A stretch of 32,306 nt of DNA from Pseudomonas benzenivorans. Lineage in GTDB: Bacteria; Pseudomonadota; Gammaproteobacteria; Pseudomonadales; Pseudomonadaceae. A program made the position numbers and the translations under genes. The stretch spans positions 1-32,306 of the forward strand of contig NZ_FNCT01000027.1 in NCBI RefSeq assembly GCF_900100495.1, written 5' to 3'. The notes beneath the pieces are model-generated. The model worked only from the letters and a program-made list of their open reading frames with translations. It made no database searches and was not told the origin of the DNA. Positions within the stretch are counted from its first letter, which is position 1; each line of letters starts with the position of its first letter. Below are positions 7,351 through 15,111 of this stretch, piece by piece.

Positions 7351-8148
7351 TCAGACCTCGGGCAGCTCGGCGCCGAGCAGGATCTCCACTGCGGCCTGCC
7401 GCGACAGCAGCTGCGATGGCGTCATGCCAAACAGGTCGCGGAAGCTGTTGGAGAAATGCGCGGAATCGCTGAAGCCGGTGGCATGCGCCGCTTCGGTCAG
7501 GGAGGCCCCGCCCAGGCACAGCCTGATCGCCTCGCGAATCGCCCGCCACAGGCGATAACGCCGAATCGGCACGCCGACCTGCTCGGCGAACAGGTGGGCC
7601 AAACGACTCGGCGACAGGCTAACGGCATTGCCCAGGCGCTCCACCTGGATCTTTGCAGCAGGGTCCTTGCCAATCAGCTCGAGGACCCTGGCGACGCGCG
7701 GGTCGATCTCCCGGCGGGCCAGGGTTCTGCCCAGCAGGGCCTCGACTAGCTGGGTGCACAGCTCGGGGGCAGTCGCCATGGCACTTTCCCCAGCGTGAAA
7801 CAGGCGCAGCGCCTGGAGCAGTTCCTGCGGCACGGCCACGCTGCGCCCGACTTCGATGCCGCCCGCCGACTGCGCTTGCAGAATGACCCGGTAATCGGCG
7901 CTTTCCACATCCAGGAACATATTGGCGACGGCCACGCCACCACTGTCGAATTCGTGCACGCTATCGGGGCGAATGATGACGCCCGTGTATTCCTGCCAGG
8001 CGCCCTGCTCCAGGCGCATGCGAAAGGGCTGGGCCAGGGCCACGCTGATCTGCACGGCGTGGTGCCTGTGCCGGCTGGCGGTGGTTGCGCCGACGTATAG
8101 CGCGTGCCGCGCGCCCACGTACAACCTCGCTGGGGTGTTGCCTGTCAC
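7351..8148 (-). CDS. AraC-family transcriptional regulator
   Basis: This 265-residue regulator has an N-terminal AraC-type ligand or cupin-like domain (about 1-130, with RHRHHAVQISVAL and RPDSVHEFDSG) and a C-terminal double helix-turn-helix. The HTH region reads IQVERLGNAVSLSPSRLAHL, then GASLTEAAHATGFSDSAHFS and FRDLFGMTPSQLL, the normal family signature. I chose GTG at 8148 because GGAGGG lies just upstream; a TTG at 8169 in the same frame has no ribosome site. It stands alone between repeats, opposite in direction to both neighbours. The target genes and inducer cannot be told from the sequence. Confidence 0.85.
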   Translation of the reverse strand: MTGNTPARLYVGARHALYVGATTASRHRHHAVQISVALAQPFRMRLEQGAWQEYTGVIIRPDSVHEFDSGGVAVANMFLDVESADYRVILQAQSAGGIEVGRSVAVPQELLQALRLFHAGESAMATAPELCTQLVEALLGRTLARREIDPRVARVLELIGKDPAAKIQVERLGNAVSLSPSRLAHLFAEQVGVPIRRYRLWRAIREAIRLCLGGASLTEAAHATGFSDSAHFSNSFRDLFGMTPSQLLSRQAAVEILLGAELPEV

Positions 8149-8234
8149 ATTCCCTCCCTGCCTGCGCAAGTCAGCAGTTTTTTACAAGCCGGTGCCCCAC
8201 GGGCCGGGCAAGCTGATGGCCAGTACGGTTTGCA

Positions 8235-8480
8235 GGCTAACTCAAGTTCGCAGGCCTGGGTCTTTCTGTAGGAGAGTCCGGGCGGCGTTCCCTGACCTCG
8301 GGGCGAAGCCTCTGTCCTGCACAGGGACGCGACAACCTGGCAGCCCTGAGGCTGCTTTTGCCGCGGGGCGCGCGACCCACATGGATGTGGGAAATGCCGC
8401 ATGCCCGCCGGCGACCCCATGGATGGGGGAGCTAGGAAAAATGTCGGGAACATTTTCGAGAGCGGGCGCGGCCTCCTACA
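8235..8480. repeat. Large dispersed intergenic repeat, copy A
   Basis: About 210-245 bp, roughly 80% identical by eye to 28782-29046. Shared blocks include TGACCTCGGGGCGAAGCC, CAACCTGGCAGCCCTG, CCCACATGGATGTGGGAAA and GCGACCCCATGGATGGGGGA. The ends resemble TGTAGGAG and CTCCTACA, like the shorter palindromic repeats. Two internal palindromes around ATGGAT would fold as adjacent hairpins. Together with short flanks it fills the gap between the AraC and DUF3703 genes. An antisense frame through it (and through copy B) encodes a Pro/Ser/His-rich string that I consider spurious. Confidence 0.7.
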
Positions 8481-8539
8481 AGGTTGCGGACAGGCCGGCG
8501 GCCATGGCTAAACGAATTGACAACACGCGAGCATCGACC

Positions 8540-8884
8540 ATGAAGCACTTCAACAGACAGGCCTTCGATGACGAAGTACGCCGCGCCCGCGGCGCACTGG
8601 CGAACCAGGACTATGCCGGCGCTTACCGGCATGTCGAACGGGCGCATATCATCGGCCAGAGTTACGTGTGGCCGCATACCCGTAGCCATCTGCTGTTCCT
8701 GCTGATCGGCTATAGACGCCGCGACTACCGGGAAATCCTCGGCCAGCTGGCGCGCATTCCGCTGGGCATGCTCGGCTCGGCCCTGGGCCGCGTGCCGGTC
8801 GGCAACAGCGGCGGCGCCAATGTGAGCATGTTCAAGCGGATGCCGATACCCGCCGACCTGCAGGAGCTGCTCGAGCGGCAATAG
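8540..8884 (+). CDS. DUF3703 family protein
   Basis: A 114-residue soluble protein of the DUF3703 family, whose function is not established. It has the family's typical blocks: AYRHVERAHIIGQSYVWPHTRSH, a basic segment YRRRDYREILGQLARI, and GRVPVGNSGGANVSMFKRMPIP followed by DLQELL at the end. Length fits the family. The ATG at 8540 is used because it begins the conserved domain; the longer in-frame start would read through repeat DNA. It stands alone, with repeats on both sides, and no operon partner is obvious. Confidence 0.85.
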   Translation: MKHFNRQAFDDEVRRARGALANQDYAGAYRHVERAHIIGQSYVWPHTRSHLLFLLIGYRRRDYREILGQLARIPLGMLGSALGRVPVGNSGGANVSMFKRMPIPADLQELLERQ

Positions 8885-8998
8885 TGGCGCACAAGAAAAG
8901 ACTATGTCCCAACTGTGTGTTGCGCTTGCGCGGCGGCTCAGATTACCCCCTCGTCTCTCTCGCCCTTATGAGGAAGAGGGGAGCAAACCGCGCCATCT

Positions 8999-9094
8999 GT
9001 AGGAGCGGCGGGGACGCCCAGTCCCATGGCCGCGAAAGTGTCTGGCCGTGTGCGGATCGCGGGCATGGGACTGCGCGTCCCGCCCGGTCCTACA
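8999..9094. repeat. Long palindromic repeat (TGTAGGA family), copy 2
   Basis: Outer arms TGTAGGAGCGGCGGGGACGC and a matching GCGTCCCGCCCGGTCCTACA, with inner arms CCCATGGCCGCGA and TCGCGGGCATGGG. It is the same family as 7153-7240 and 26191-26273. It lies between the DUF3703 and methyltransferase genes; the bases 8885-8998 before it show nothing definite. Confidence 0.75.
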
Positions 9095-9168
9095 AGGAAT
9101 TGCCACATGCAGCAGCTAACTGGGACATGGCCTAAAAACCACCTTCGACCAATACGCGAGGACAGCCA

Positions 9169-9831
9169 ATGCGTCACGCCCACGACTCAACATACGTCCC
9201 GGCGCTGGGCTTCCACTGGCTCACCCCCTGCTACGACGCGGTGGTCGGCGCCACCACGCGGGAGCGCCGGTTCAAGCACGCGCTTATCCGCCAGGCGAAC
9301 ATCGAGGCGGGCCAGCGGGTGCTGGATCTCGCCTGCGGCACCGGCACCCTGGCCATCTGGCTCAAGCAGGCGTGCCCGGGTGCGCAGGTGGTCGGGGTCG
9401 ACGGTGACCCGGCGGTGCTGGCGCGGGCCGCCCGCAAGGCGCAGCGAGCCGCGGTTGCGCTGCAGTTCGATGAGGCGCTGGCCTATGCGCTGCCCTATCC
9501 GCCGGCGAGCTTCGATCGCGTCCTATCGAGTCTGTTCTTCCATCACCTGTCCTGGGCAGACAAGCAGCGCACGGCCGAGGAGCTTTTCCGCGTCCTGCGG
9601 CCCGGCGGGCAGCTGCACGTTGCCGATTGGGGCAAGGCCGGCAATGGGGCGATGCGTGGCCTATTCTTGGCGATCCAGCTCCTGGATGGATTCGGCAACA
9701 CCCGGGACAACGTCGCGGGCCGGCTGATCGAGCTGTTTGAACATGCCGGGTTCGTCGAGGTCGCGCAACGGCAAGGCTTCAGCACCCTGTTCGGCACCCT
9801 GGCGCTCTACAGCGCCCGCAAACCCGGTTGA
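9169..9831 (+). CDS. Class I SAM-dependent methyltransferase
   Basis: This 220-residue cytoplasmic enzyme transfers a methyl group from S-adenosylmethionine to an unknown acceptor. The SAM-binding motif I is VLDLACGTGTLAIWL (about residues 51-65), motif II is VVGVDGDPAVL, and later motifs are FDRVLSSLFFHHLSW and ELFRVLRPGGQLHVADW. The pattern resembles the UbiE/Methyltransf_11 group, but it is too general to name a substrate. It is followed at 35 bp by a SnoaL-like gene and then a VOC gene, which may form one transcript. No gene symbol is justified. Confidence 0.88.
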   Translation: MRHAHDSTYVPALGFHWLTPCYDAVVGATTRERRFKHALIRQANIEAGQRVLDLACGTGTLAIWLKQACPGAQVVGVDGDPAVLARAARKAQRAAVALQFDEALAYALPYPPASFDRVLSSLFFHHLSWADKQRTAEELFRVLRPGGQLHVADWGKAGNGAMRGLFLAIQLLDGFGNTRDNVAGRLIELFEHAGFVEVAQRQGFSTLFGTLALYSARKPG

Positions 9832-9866
9832 AAACACGGATAGACTCTCGCCAACGGTGACCAGCC

Positions 9867-10283
9867 ATGACCGCAGCCCAGAACAAGCAACTCCTGCAGA
9901 ACGTCTTCGCCGAGACCGCCAAGGGCAACGGCCGCCCCTTCGTCCAGGCCCTGGCCGACGAGGTGAGCTGGACGATCATCGGCTCCACGGCGTGGTCGAA
10001 GACTTACCGGGGCAAGCAGGCGGTGCTCGCCGAGTTGCTCGGCCCGCTGAACGCGCAACTGGCCGACGGCAACCGGATCAGCGCGCTGCGCTTGATCGCC
10101 GAAGACGATTGCGTGGTGGTCGAGGCGCGCGGGCACAACCTCACCAAGGCCGGTGATCCGTACCAAAATAGCTATTGCTGGATCTTCCGCCTGGTCGATG
10201 GCCAGGTGGTCGAGCTGACGGAGTACGCCGACACCGCACTGATCGACGCGGTGTTGCAGCCGCCGACGCCGCGAGGCGCCTGA
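9867..10283 (+). CDS. SnoaL-like / NTF2-fold protein
   Basis: This 138-residue protein has the NTF2-like fold seen in ketosteroid isomerase and SnoaL families. The features are LQNVFAETAKGNGRPFVQAL at the start, WTIIGSTAWSKTYRGKQAVL, DDCVVVEARGHNLTKAGDPY and YCWIFRLVDGQVVELTEYAD. These are the usual strand and helix blocks of the family. Members act as small isomerases or hydrolases or only bind ligands, so the reaction is not known. It sits between the methyltransferase and the VOC gene, in the same direction; its ribosome site is weak, which would fit coupling to the gene before it. Confidence 0.82.
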   Translation: MTAAQNKQLLQNVFAETAKGNGRPFVQALADEVSWTIIGSTAWSKTYRGKQAVLAELLGPLNAQLADGNRISALRLIAEDDCVVVEARGHNLTKAGDPYQNSYCWIFRLVDGQVVELTEYADTALIDAVLQPPTPRGA

Positions 10284-10349
10284 CAGGCTGTCGAGAACGC
10301 AAGCGGGCAAGCCAGCTGGGCCTGGCTTGATTGGCAAGGAGATTCGCCC

Positions 10350-10733
10350 ATGAGCGTGCAGCTGAATCACACCATCGTCTGGTGCCGCGACAAGCGGCAA
10401 TCGGCAGCCTTCCTCACCGAGATCCTCGGCCTGCCCGCCGCCGTCCCATTCGGGGCGATGCTGGTGGTGCCGCTGAGCAACGGCGTCTCAGTCGACTTCT
10501 ACGACAACGACGGCGAGATCTCCTCCCAGCACTACGCCTTCCTGACCAGCGATGAGGAGTTCGAGCAGATCTTCGCGCGCATCCAATCGCGCGGGCTCGA
10601 ATATTGGGCCGCCCCCGGCAAACAAGGCGCCGGCGAGATCAATCACCACTTCGGTGGCCGCGGCGTGTATTTCGAGGACCCCGACGGCCACCTGCTCGAG
10701 GTCATCACCCGGCCTTACCAGATCGGCGCTTAG
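10350..10733 (+). CDS. VOC (glyoxalase/dioxygenase fold) family protein
   Basis: A 127-residue protein of the vicinal oxygen chelate superfamily. The two beta-alpha-beta-beta-beta modules are visible: LNHTIVWCRDKRQSAAFLTE with a candidate metal His in the first strand, and GRGVYFEDPDGHLLEVITRP, with the common EDPDGHLLE ending that carries the metal-binding Glu. Family members include glyoxalase I-like enzymes, dioxygenases and antibiotic-binding proteins; the substrate here is unknown. AAGGAG lies ahead of the ATG at 10350. Its TAG stop (10731-10733) touches the left end of a MITE-like element, whose target duplication TTAG includes the stop codon. Confidence 0.88.
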   Translation: MSVQLNHTIVWCRDKRQSAAFLTEILGLPAAVPFGAMLVVPLSNGVSVDFYDNDGEISSQHYAFLTSDEEFEQIFARIQSRGLEYWAAPGKQGAGEINHHFGGRGVYFEDPDGHLLEVITRPYQIGA

Positions 10734-10947
10734 CAGGCTGTTGAAAAACTACCTGCGTTGCCGATCCTGCGTTAAAAACGGCCTCGCGTGCGAGCCCAGT
10801 CAAAATGCTCATTTACAGCACGTAAACTGCGCTTTTGACTCGCTTCGCTCGCCCTGCGGGCCAGCCTACGGCTGTTACTTCGCTGCGCTACGTTGCGGCC
10901 ATTTTTGCCTTGTCTCGGCTGCTTCGCCTACGTTTTTCAACGGCCTG
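10734..10947. mobile_element. MITE-like 214-bp element with TTAG duplication
   Basis: The ends are 16-bp inverted repeats with one mismatch: CAGGCTGTTGAAAAAC (10734-10749) and GTTTTTCAACGGCCTG (10932-10947). TTAG is present on both sides (10730-10733 and 10948-10951), a 4-bp target duplication. There is no coding capacity. The ends match the IS1182-type ends at 217 and 2489 at 14 of 16 positions, so it probably belongs to the same transposase superfamily. It lies between the VOC stop codon and the end of the LysR gene. Confidence 0.75.
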
Positions 10948-10979
10948 TTAGTGGAACTGTTTGACCGGCGCACTTCGCC

Positions 10980-11882
10980 TCAGGGGGCGATGGCCGGGTC
11001 GCGGGCGAACTCCTCTGCCAGGTAGTCGACGAAGGCGCGCACCCGCGCCGACTGCCGGCGATTGGCCGGCGACAGCGCGTGGATCGGCAGCGGCTCGGCG
11101 CTGTAGTCACCGAGAAGGGCCACGACGCGCCCGGCCGCGAGGTCTGCACCGAACAACCACAGCGGCGATAGCGAGATCCCCAGCCCCGCCAGGACCATTT
11201 CGCGGATGGCTTCCGAGCTATTGCTGCGCGCGTTGCCATTGACCAGCAGGGTCTGGCGCTGGTCGCCGCGGGTATAGGTCCAGGCATTGGCGCTGGCCAG
11301 CAGGGTGAAGACCAGGCAGTTGTGCCGGCTCAGCTCGGCCGGCTCACGGGGTTCGCCATGCCGGGCCAGGTAGTCCGGGGCCGCCAGGGTGACTCGCCGG
11401 GTGTTGCCGAGCGCGCGAGCGAGCAGGCCGCTGTCGCGCAGCGCGCCGATGCGCAGGGCGACGTCCACGCCTTCGCTGATCAGGTCTTCGTTGCGGTCGC
11501 TGAGCTGCAGGTCGATGCTCACGGCCGGGTAGCGGGCGAGGAAGCCCGCGAGCCGCGGGGCGATCTGGGTGCGTCCGAAACTCACCGACGAGGCGACCCG
11601 CAGCGGCCCGGCCACCAGCTCGCGCCCGCTCTGGAAACTGTGTTCCGCGGCATCCACGGCGGCGAGGATCTGCCGGCACTCGCCGTAGTAACGCTGCCCC
11701 TCGTCGGTCAGCGACAGCCGCCGCGTGCTGCGGGCGATCAGCTTGCCGCCCAGGGCCATCTCCAGCGCGCGGATCTGCTTGCTGATGTTCGGCTGGCTGC
11801 TGTTCAGCTCACGCGCCACGGCGGAAAAGCTGCCGCGCTCCACCACCCGGACGAACACCGCCATGGCATTGAGCTTGTCCAT
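10980..11882 (-). CDS. LysR-family transcriptional regulator
   Basis: A 300-residue regulator. The N-terminal winged helix-turn-helix is standard: MDKLNAMAVFVRVVERGSFS, then ELNSSQPNISKQIRALEMAL and RRLSLTDEGQRYYGE (residues 1-75). The rest is the LysR substrate-binding domain (about 90-295, VASSVSFGRTQIAPRLAGFL). Sequence style is that of the subgroup often found next to oxidoreductase genes. It is divergent from the quinone oxidoreductase gene at 12043, with 160 bp between them, the classic layout in which the regulator controls both. The inducer is unknown. Confidence 0.9.
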   Translation of the reverse strand: MDKLNAMAVFVRVVERGSFSAVARELNSSQPNISKQIRALEMALGGKLIARSTRRLSLTDEGQRYYGECRQILAAVDAAEHSFQSGRELVAGPLRVASSVSFGRTQIAPRLAGFLARYPAVSIDLQLSDRNEDLISEGVDVALRIGALRDSGLLARALGNTRRVTLAAPDYLARHGEPREPAELSRHNCLVFTLLASANAWTYTRGDQRQTLLVNGNARSNSSEAIREMVLAGLGISLSPLWLFGADLAAGRVVALLGDYSAEPLPIHALSPANRRQSARVRAFVDYLAEEFARDPAIAP

Positions 11883-12042
11883 CGGCGCCTCGATTCATGC
11901 CAATCAGAAATTCTCACTATACCTATTTGGCTTCTTATCGGAATAAGTGGACTGACCAACAATCCCCCCATCGCCGAGCAGCGCGACACCGGCACAAGCC
12001 GGCTCGTCGCCCCACTCATCAGCCACCGAGAGGCAGCCGATC
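11883..12042. promoter_or_regulatory. Divergent promoter region of the LysR/oxidoreductase pair
   Basis: This 160-bp gap is AT-richer between about 11900 and 11950. It holds a dyad CTTAT-CGGA-ATAAG (11934-11947), inside a T-N11-A type LysR-box-like sequence. It is a candidate operator only; no promoter elements can be assigned with certainty. Confidence 0.35.
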
Positions 12043-13035
12043 ATGACCATGCACGCCCTATTCGTCGACCACGCCAACGCCCCCTTCCGCCTGGCCCGGG
12101 TGCCACGCCCGCAACCCGCCGCCGGCCAGGTGCTGGTGCGCATCCTGGCCAGCGGGGTGAACCCGCTGGACACCAAGATCCGTGCCGGCCAGGCCGCCCA
12201 CGCCAAGCAGCCCCTGCCGGCCGTGCTGGGCCTGGACCTGGCCGGCGTGGTGGCGGCGGTCGGCGCCGGCGTCAGCGCCTTCGCGGTCGGCGACGAGGTC
12301 TACGGCATGGCCACCGGCATTGGCGGCCAGCAGGGTTCGCTGGCCGAGTTCGCCGCGGTGGACGCCGACCTGCTGGCGAAGAAGCCGGGCAACCTGAGCA
12401 TGCGCGAAGCCGCGGCCCTGCCGCTGATCGTCATCACCGCCTGGGAGGGCCTGGTCGACCGCGGCCGAGTCGGCCCCGGGCAGAAGGTCCTGGTGCAGGG
12501 CGGTGCCGGCGGCGTCGGGCATGTCGCCATCCAGATCGCCCGCGCCTTCGGCGCCGAGGTGTTCGCCACCGGCTCGGCCCAGCGGCGGCAGACCATCGAG
12601 AGCCTGGGCGCCACCGCGATCGACTACCGCAGCAGCAGCGTTGCGGACTATGTGGCGCAGTACACCGACGGCGAAGGCTTCGACCTGGTCTACGACACCG
12701 TCGGCGGCGCCACCCTCGACGCCTCCTTCGCCGCCGCACGCTGCTACACCGGCCATGTGCTGAGCTGCCTGGGCTGGGGCGAGCACCGGCTGGCGCCACT
12801 GTCGTTCCGAGCGGCCAGCTATTCCGGGGTGTTCACCCTGTTGCCGCTGTTGACCGGCAAGGGTCGCCAGCACCACGGGCAGATCCTCGCCGAGGCGGCC
12901 GCCCTGGTCGAGGCGGGCCAGCTGCGCGTGCTGCTGGACCCGCGCCGGTTCGACCTGGATACGGTCGACGAGGCCCACCGGATTGTGCAAAACAGCACGG
13001 CGCAGGGCAAAGTCGTGATCGAGATCGCCGCCTAG
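12043..13035 (+). CDS. MDR-family NADPH:quinone oxidoreductase-like protein
   Basis: A 330-residue cytoplasmic enzyme of the medium-chain dehydrogenase/reductase superfamily, quinone oxidoreductase branch. The N-terminal GroES-like domain includes ILASGVNPLDTKIRAGQ and LGLDLAGVVAAVGAGVSAF. The Rossmann domain has VLVQGGAGGVGHVAIQIARA (about residues 148-167), with the usual GGAGGVG nucleotide loop. The structural zinc Cys cluster of alcohol dehydrogenases is absent, as in quinone reductases. GAGAGG lies upstream of the ATG at 12043; an ATG two codons later is also possible. The divergent LysR gene suggests induction by an electrophile or quinone, but the substrate is not known. Confidence 0.88.
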   Translation: MTMHALFVDHANAPFRLARVPRPQPAAGQVLVRILASGVNPLDTKIRAGQAAHAKQPLPAVLGLDLAGVVAAVGAGVSAFAVGDEVYGMATGIGGQQGSLAEFAAVDADLLAKKPGNLSMREAAALPLIVITAWEGLVDRGRVGPGQKVLVQGGAGGVGHVAIQIARAFGAEVFATGSAQRRQTIESLGATAIDYRSSSVADYVAQYTDGEGFDLVYDTVGGATLDASFAAARCYTGHVLSCLGWGEHRLAPLSFRAASYSGVFTLLPLLTGKGRQHHGQILAEAAALVEAGQLRVLLDPRRFDLDTVDEAHRIVQNSTAQGKVVIEIAA

Positions 13036-13168
13036 ATCAATAGCCCGCTCGAGGCTGGTAAACCCCGTGCTCTGCGGGTTCTGCCCAGAGCCACGGGCAT
13101 GACCGCCGAGCAGCCGTACGAGCGGGCCATATTACACATCGAATTATCAGATATTTTTAAGCATTTAT

Positions 13169-13196
13169 TTGCGCTTTTTAATCGAATTAATATCAT
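13169..13196 (+). promoter_or_regulatory. Candidate sigma-70 promoter for the repeat protein
   Basis: In a distinctly AT-rich stretch (13130-13200), TTGCGC (13169-13174) and TATCAT (13191-13196) lie 16 bp apart, about 50 bases before the ATG at 13245. An alternative -10 (TTAATATC) overlaps. It is a plausible promoter, not proven. Confidence 0.35.
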
Positions 13197-13244
13197 TAGT
13201 ATGGGCTCCACACCCACTGAGACACGCATCCCGGAGCCGCCACC

Positions 13245-13823
13245 ATGAAACGCCAGCTGATCCTGAGCCTGACCCTGTCCGTACTCGCCGCCAACGCGTT
13301 CGCCTTGTCGCCTGCTGCATCGCACGACTCGCTCGCTGCCAAGCTGGTCGTCGAAGGTGGCGCCGAGCGCAGCGCGGCCAACCGCATCGCCGCCGACGGT
13401 GCCGACCGTACTGGAGCCAACCGCATCGCTGCCGATGGTGCCGACCGTACTGGAGCAAACCGCATCGCTGCCGACGGTGCCGAGCGTAGCGGCGCCAACC
13501 GCATCGCCGCCGACGGTGCCGAGCGTAGCGCCGCCAACCGCATCGCCGCCGACGGTGCCGAGCGTAGCGCCGCCAACCGCATCGCCGCCGACGGTGCCGA
13601 CCGTACTGGAGCCAACCGCATCGCTGCCGACGGTGCCGACCGTACTGGAGCAAACCGCATCGCTGCCGACGGTGCCGACCGTACTGGAGCAAACCGCATC
13701 GCTGCCGACGGTGCCGAGCGCACCGGCATCAACCGCATCGCTGCAGACGGTGCCGAGCGTAGCGCCGCCAACCGCATCGCTGCCGACGGTGCCGAGCGTA
13801 GCGGGGCCAACCGCATCGGCTAA
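13245..13823 (+). CDS. Secreted protein built from a 13-residue tandem repeat
   Basis: A 192-residue protein. Residues 1-20 (MKRQLILSLTLSVLAANAFA) are a clear Sec signal peptide. After a short linker (to residue 44) the rest is eleven full copies and one partial copy of ANRIAADGA[DE]R[ST][GA]. Each unit has a fixed Asn-Arg, an Asp-Gly and an acidic-Arg pair, so charges nearly cancel; there are no Cys or aromatic residues in the array. It is probably exported to the periplasm or beyond, as a regular solenoid or a disordered chain. From memory, similar Pseudomonas repeat proteins have carried the label 'phage infection protein', but I know of no solid function. A strong terminator follows, and it appears to be transcribed alone. 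Confidence 0.8.
   Translation: MKRQLILSLTLSVLAANAFALSPAASHDSLAAKLVVEGGAERSAANRIAADGADRTGANRIAADGADRTGANRIAADGAERSGANRIAADGAERSAANRIAADGAERSAANRIAADGADRTGANRIAADGADRTGANRIAADGADRTGANRIAADGAERTGINRIAADGAERSAANRIAADGAERSGANRIG
13377..13820 (+). repeat. 39-bp tandem repeat array, 11 units plus a partial unit
   Basis: Direct 39-bp repeats with no spacers lie inside the coding region, in frame (13 codons). Units fall into two main types, ending DRTG or ERS[GA]. Runs of the same type (units 1-2, 6-8; 3-5, 10-11) and very similar codons point to recent block duplication. Copy number is likely to vary between strains. Because the unit length is a multiple of three with no stops, all six frames are open here. 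Confidence 0.9.
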
Positions 13824-13835
13824 GCGCAAAGCACT

Positions 13836-13869
13836 CCGAAAAAGCCTGGCCCGCGCCAGGCTTTTTCGG
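13836..13869. terminator. Bidirectional intrinsic terminator
   Basis: A perfect stem CCGAAAAAGCCTGG / CCAGGCTTTTTCGG with loop CCCGCG. It has an A-run on one arm and a T-run on the other, so it can stop transcription from both sides. It lies 12 bases after the repeat-protein stop and in the gap to the convergent transporter gene. Confidence 0.88.
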
Positions 13870-14016
13870 CTGTGTCCCTGTCAGCGGGTGGACAAGCCGC
13901 GGTTGGTTTGCGGGCAGCTTGTCCGCGCAGCCAGGCGATAGCCAGCCTGCGCGGCCAACACGGGTCGCCGGCAGCTGCGGCCTGGCGCCTGGGTTCGGGT
14001 AGGGTATGCGGCGGTT

Positions 14017-14967
14017 CTACAGGCTTCGGCCCCGCGCTCGCAACCAAAGCTCCCGCGACCAGAAGGCCAGCAGCACTAGCGCGCACATGCTGGCGAATGC
14101 CAGCCAGGCGTTGGGCCACAACAGCGGCATGCCGAACAGGATCAGGCTGTCGTTGCCGCCCGGCACCAGCACCGCACCCGCGCCCATTAACAGGCCGCCG
14201 CAGGTGCAACGGGCCAGCGTCACCAGGCTGGGCCAGCGGTGCTGCCAGAGCCCAGCCGTCCAGCCGCCGTACAGCGCACCGGCGAACAGTGCCGGCAGCA
14301 GCCAGCCGCGCAGGCCCAGCTGCATGAAGCGCCCGCTCGCCAGCTCCGCCAGCACATCGGTATAGGCCCAGGCGCCGAGGCTGACGAACAACAGCAGGAA
14401 GGTCAGGCCGATGACGATGGTGGCCAGGTGCGGCGACCAGGCCCGCTGGCCCAGGCGCCAGTGCCCGACGCCGTGCCACGCCAGCCAGGCCAGGCGCAGC
14501 AGCGCCGCCGCGCTGACCAGCAGGCCCCAGCCCTGGGGAATCTCCTGCAGCCAGCCCGGCAGCGCCAGCGGCATGGCCGTCGCGGCGCCGGCCCAGCGCT
14601 CCATCAGTGCATAGCCCAGCAGGAAACCCGGTGGCGTGGCCAGCCAGGCCCACTGCCCGCAGCCGACCCGCGCCACCACACCGAAGACGCAGCCGCCATT
14701 GATCAAGGCGCCCAGCCCGAGCAACGCCCCGCCGACCGCGGCGTACCAGTGCAACGGATAGCCCATCGGCAGTTGCGGCAGGCGGCCAAAGACACGCAGC
14801 AGGACGAAGCCGCCGAACACCCACAACGAGGCTTCCAGCAGCGCACGCAAGCGCGTCCAGCGGCGCTGTTGCACTACTTCCTCCAGGGCCGCCACCGTGC
14901 AGGTGCCGCCGCGCTGGATGGCGTAGCCCATCAACAGCGCCAATGCCACGCACGCCACTCCGTTCAC
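14017..14967 (-). CDS. YeeE/YedE (TsuA-like) sulfur-compound transporter
   Basis: A 316-residue inner-membrane protein with about nine to ten hydrophobic segments. Conserved Cys-containing motifs of the YeeE/YedE family are present: GYAIQRGGTCTVAAL near the N terminus, INGGCVFGVVARVGCGQ in the middle, and ARCTCGGLLMGAGAVLVPGG toward the end. In the TsuA (YeeE) thiosulfate carrier such cysteines line the substrate path, so thiosulfate or a related sulfur compound is a likely substrate. The start is taken as GTG at 14967, eight bases after AGGAG; the long in-frame extension upstream is a shadow of the nuclease gene. The usual TusA-like partner (YeeD) is not next to it. Confidence 0.82.
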   Translation of the reverse strand: MNGVACVALALLMGYAIQRGGTCTVAALEEVVQQRRWTRLRALLEASLWVFGGFVLLRVFGRLPQLPMGYPLHWYAAVGGALLGLGALINGGCVFGVVARVGCGQWAWLATPPGFLLGYALMERWAGAATAMPLALPGWLQEIPQGWGLLVSAAALLRLAWLAWHGVGHWRLGQRAWSPHLATIVIGLTFLLLFVSLGAWAYTDVLAELASGRFMQLGLRGWLLPALFAGALYGGWTAGLWQHRWPSLVTLARCTCGGLLMGAGAVLVPGGNDSLILFGMPLLWPNAWLAFASMCALVLLAFWSRELWLRARGRSL

Positions 14968-15111
14968 CCTATGCGCTCCTTCCCCACCGTGGCACATTGG
15001 AGCACCGCCCGCTCGCGGCGTTACAGCGCCGGCCATCGGCAATCTCGGCGCCTCGGCGCGCCCACCCATCCCCTGCGCGTTGCAAAGCCGGCGCCGCGCT
15101 GATATCTGTAT

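Noticed and set aside
8145..8453. Minus-strand Pro/Ser/His-rich open frame, with a similar one at 28620-29255
   Set aside because: Both lie in the two copies of the large repeat and owe their similarity to it; no ribosome site and no domain.
13377..13820. CRISPR array
   Set aside because: Repeats are directly joined with no unique spacers and are in frame with a coding sequence.
13032..13941. Open frames in all six directions across the repeat gene
   Set aside because: A 39-bp repeat without stops opens every frame; only the frame with the signal peptide and ribosome site is supported.
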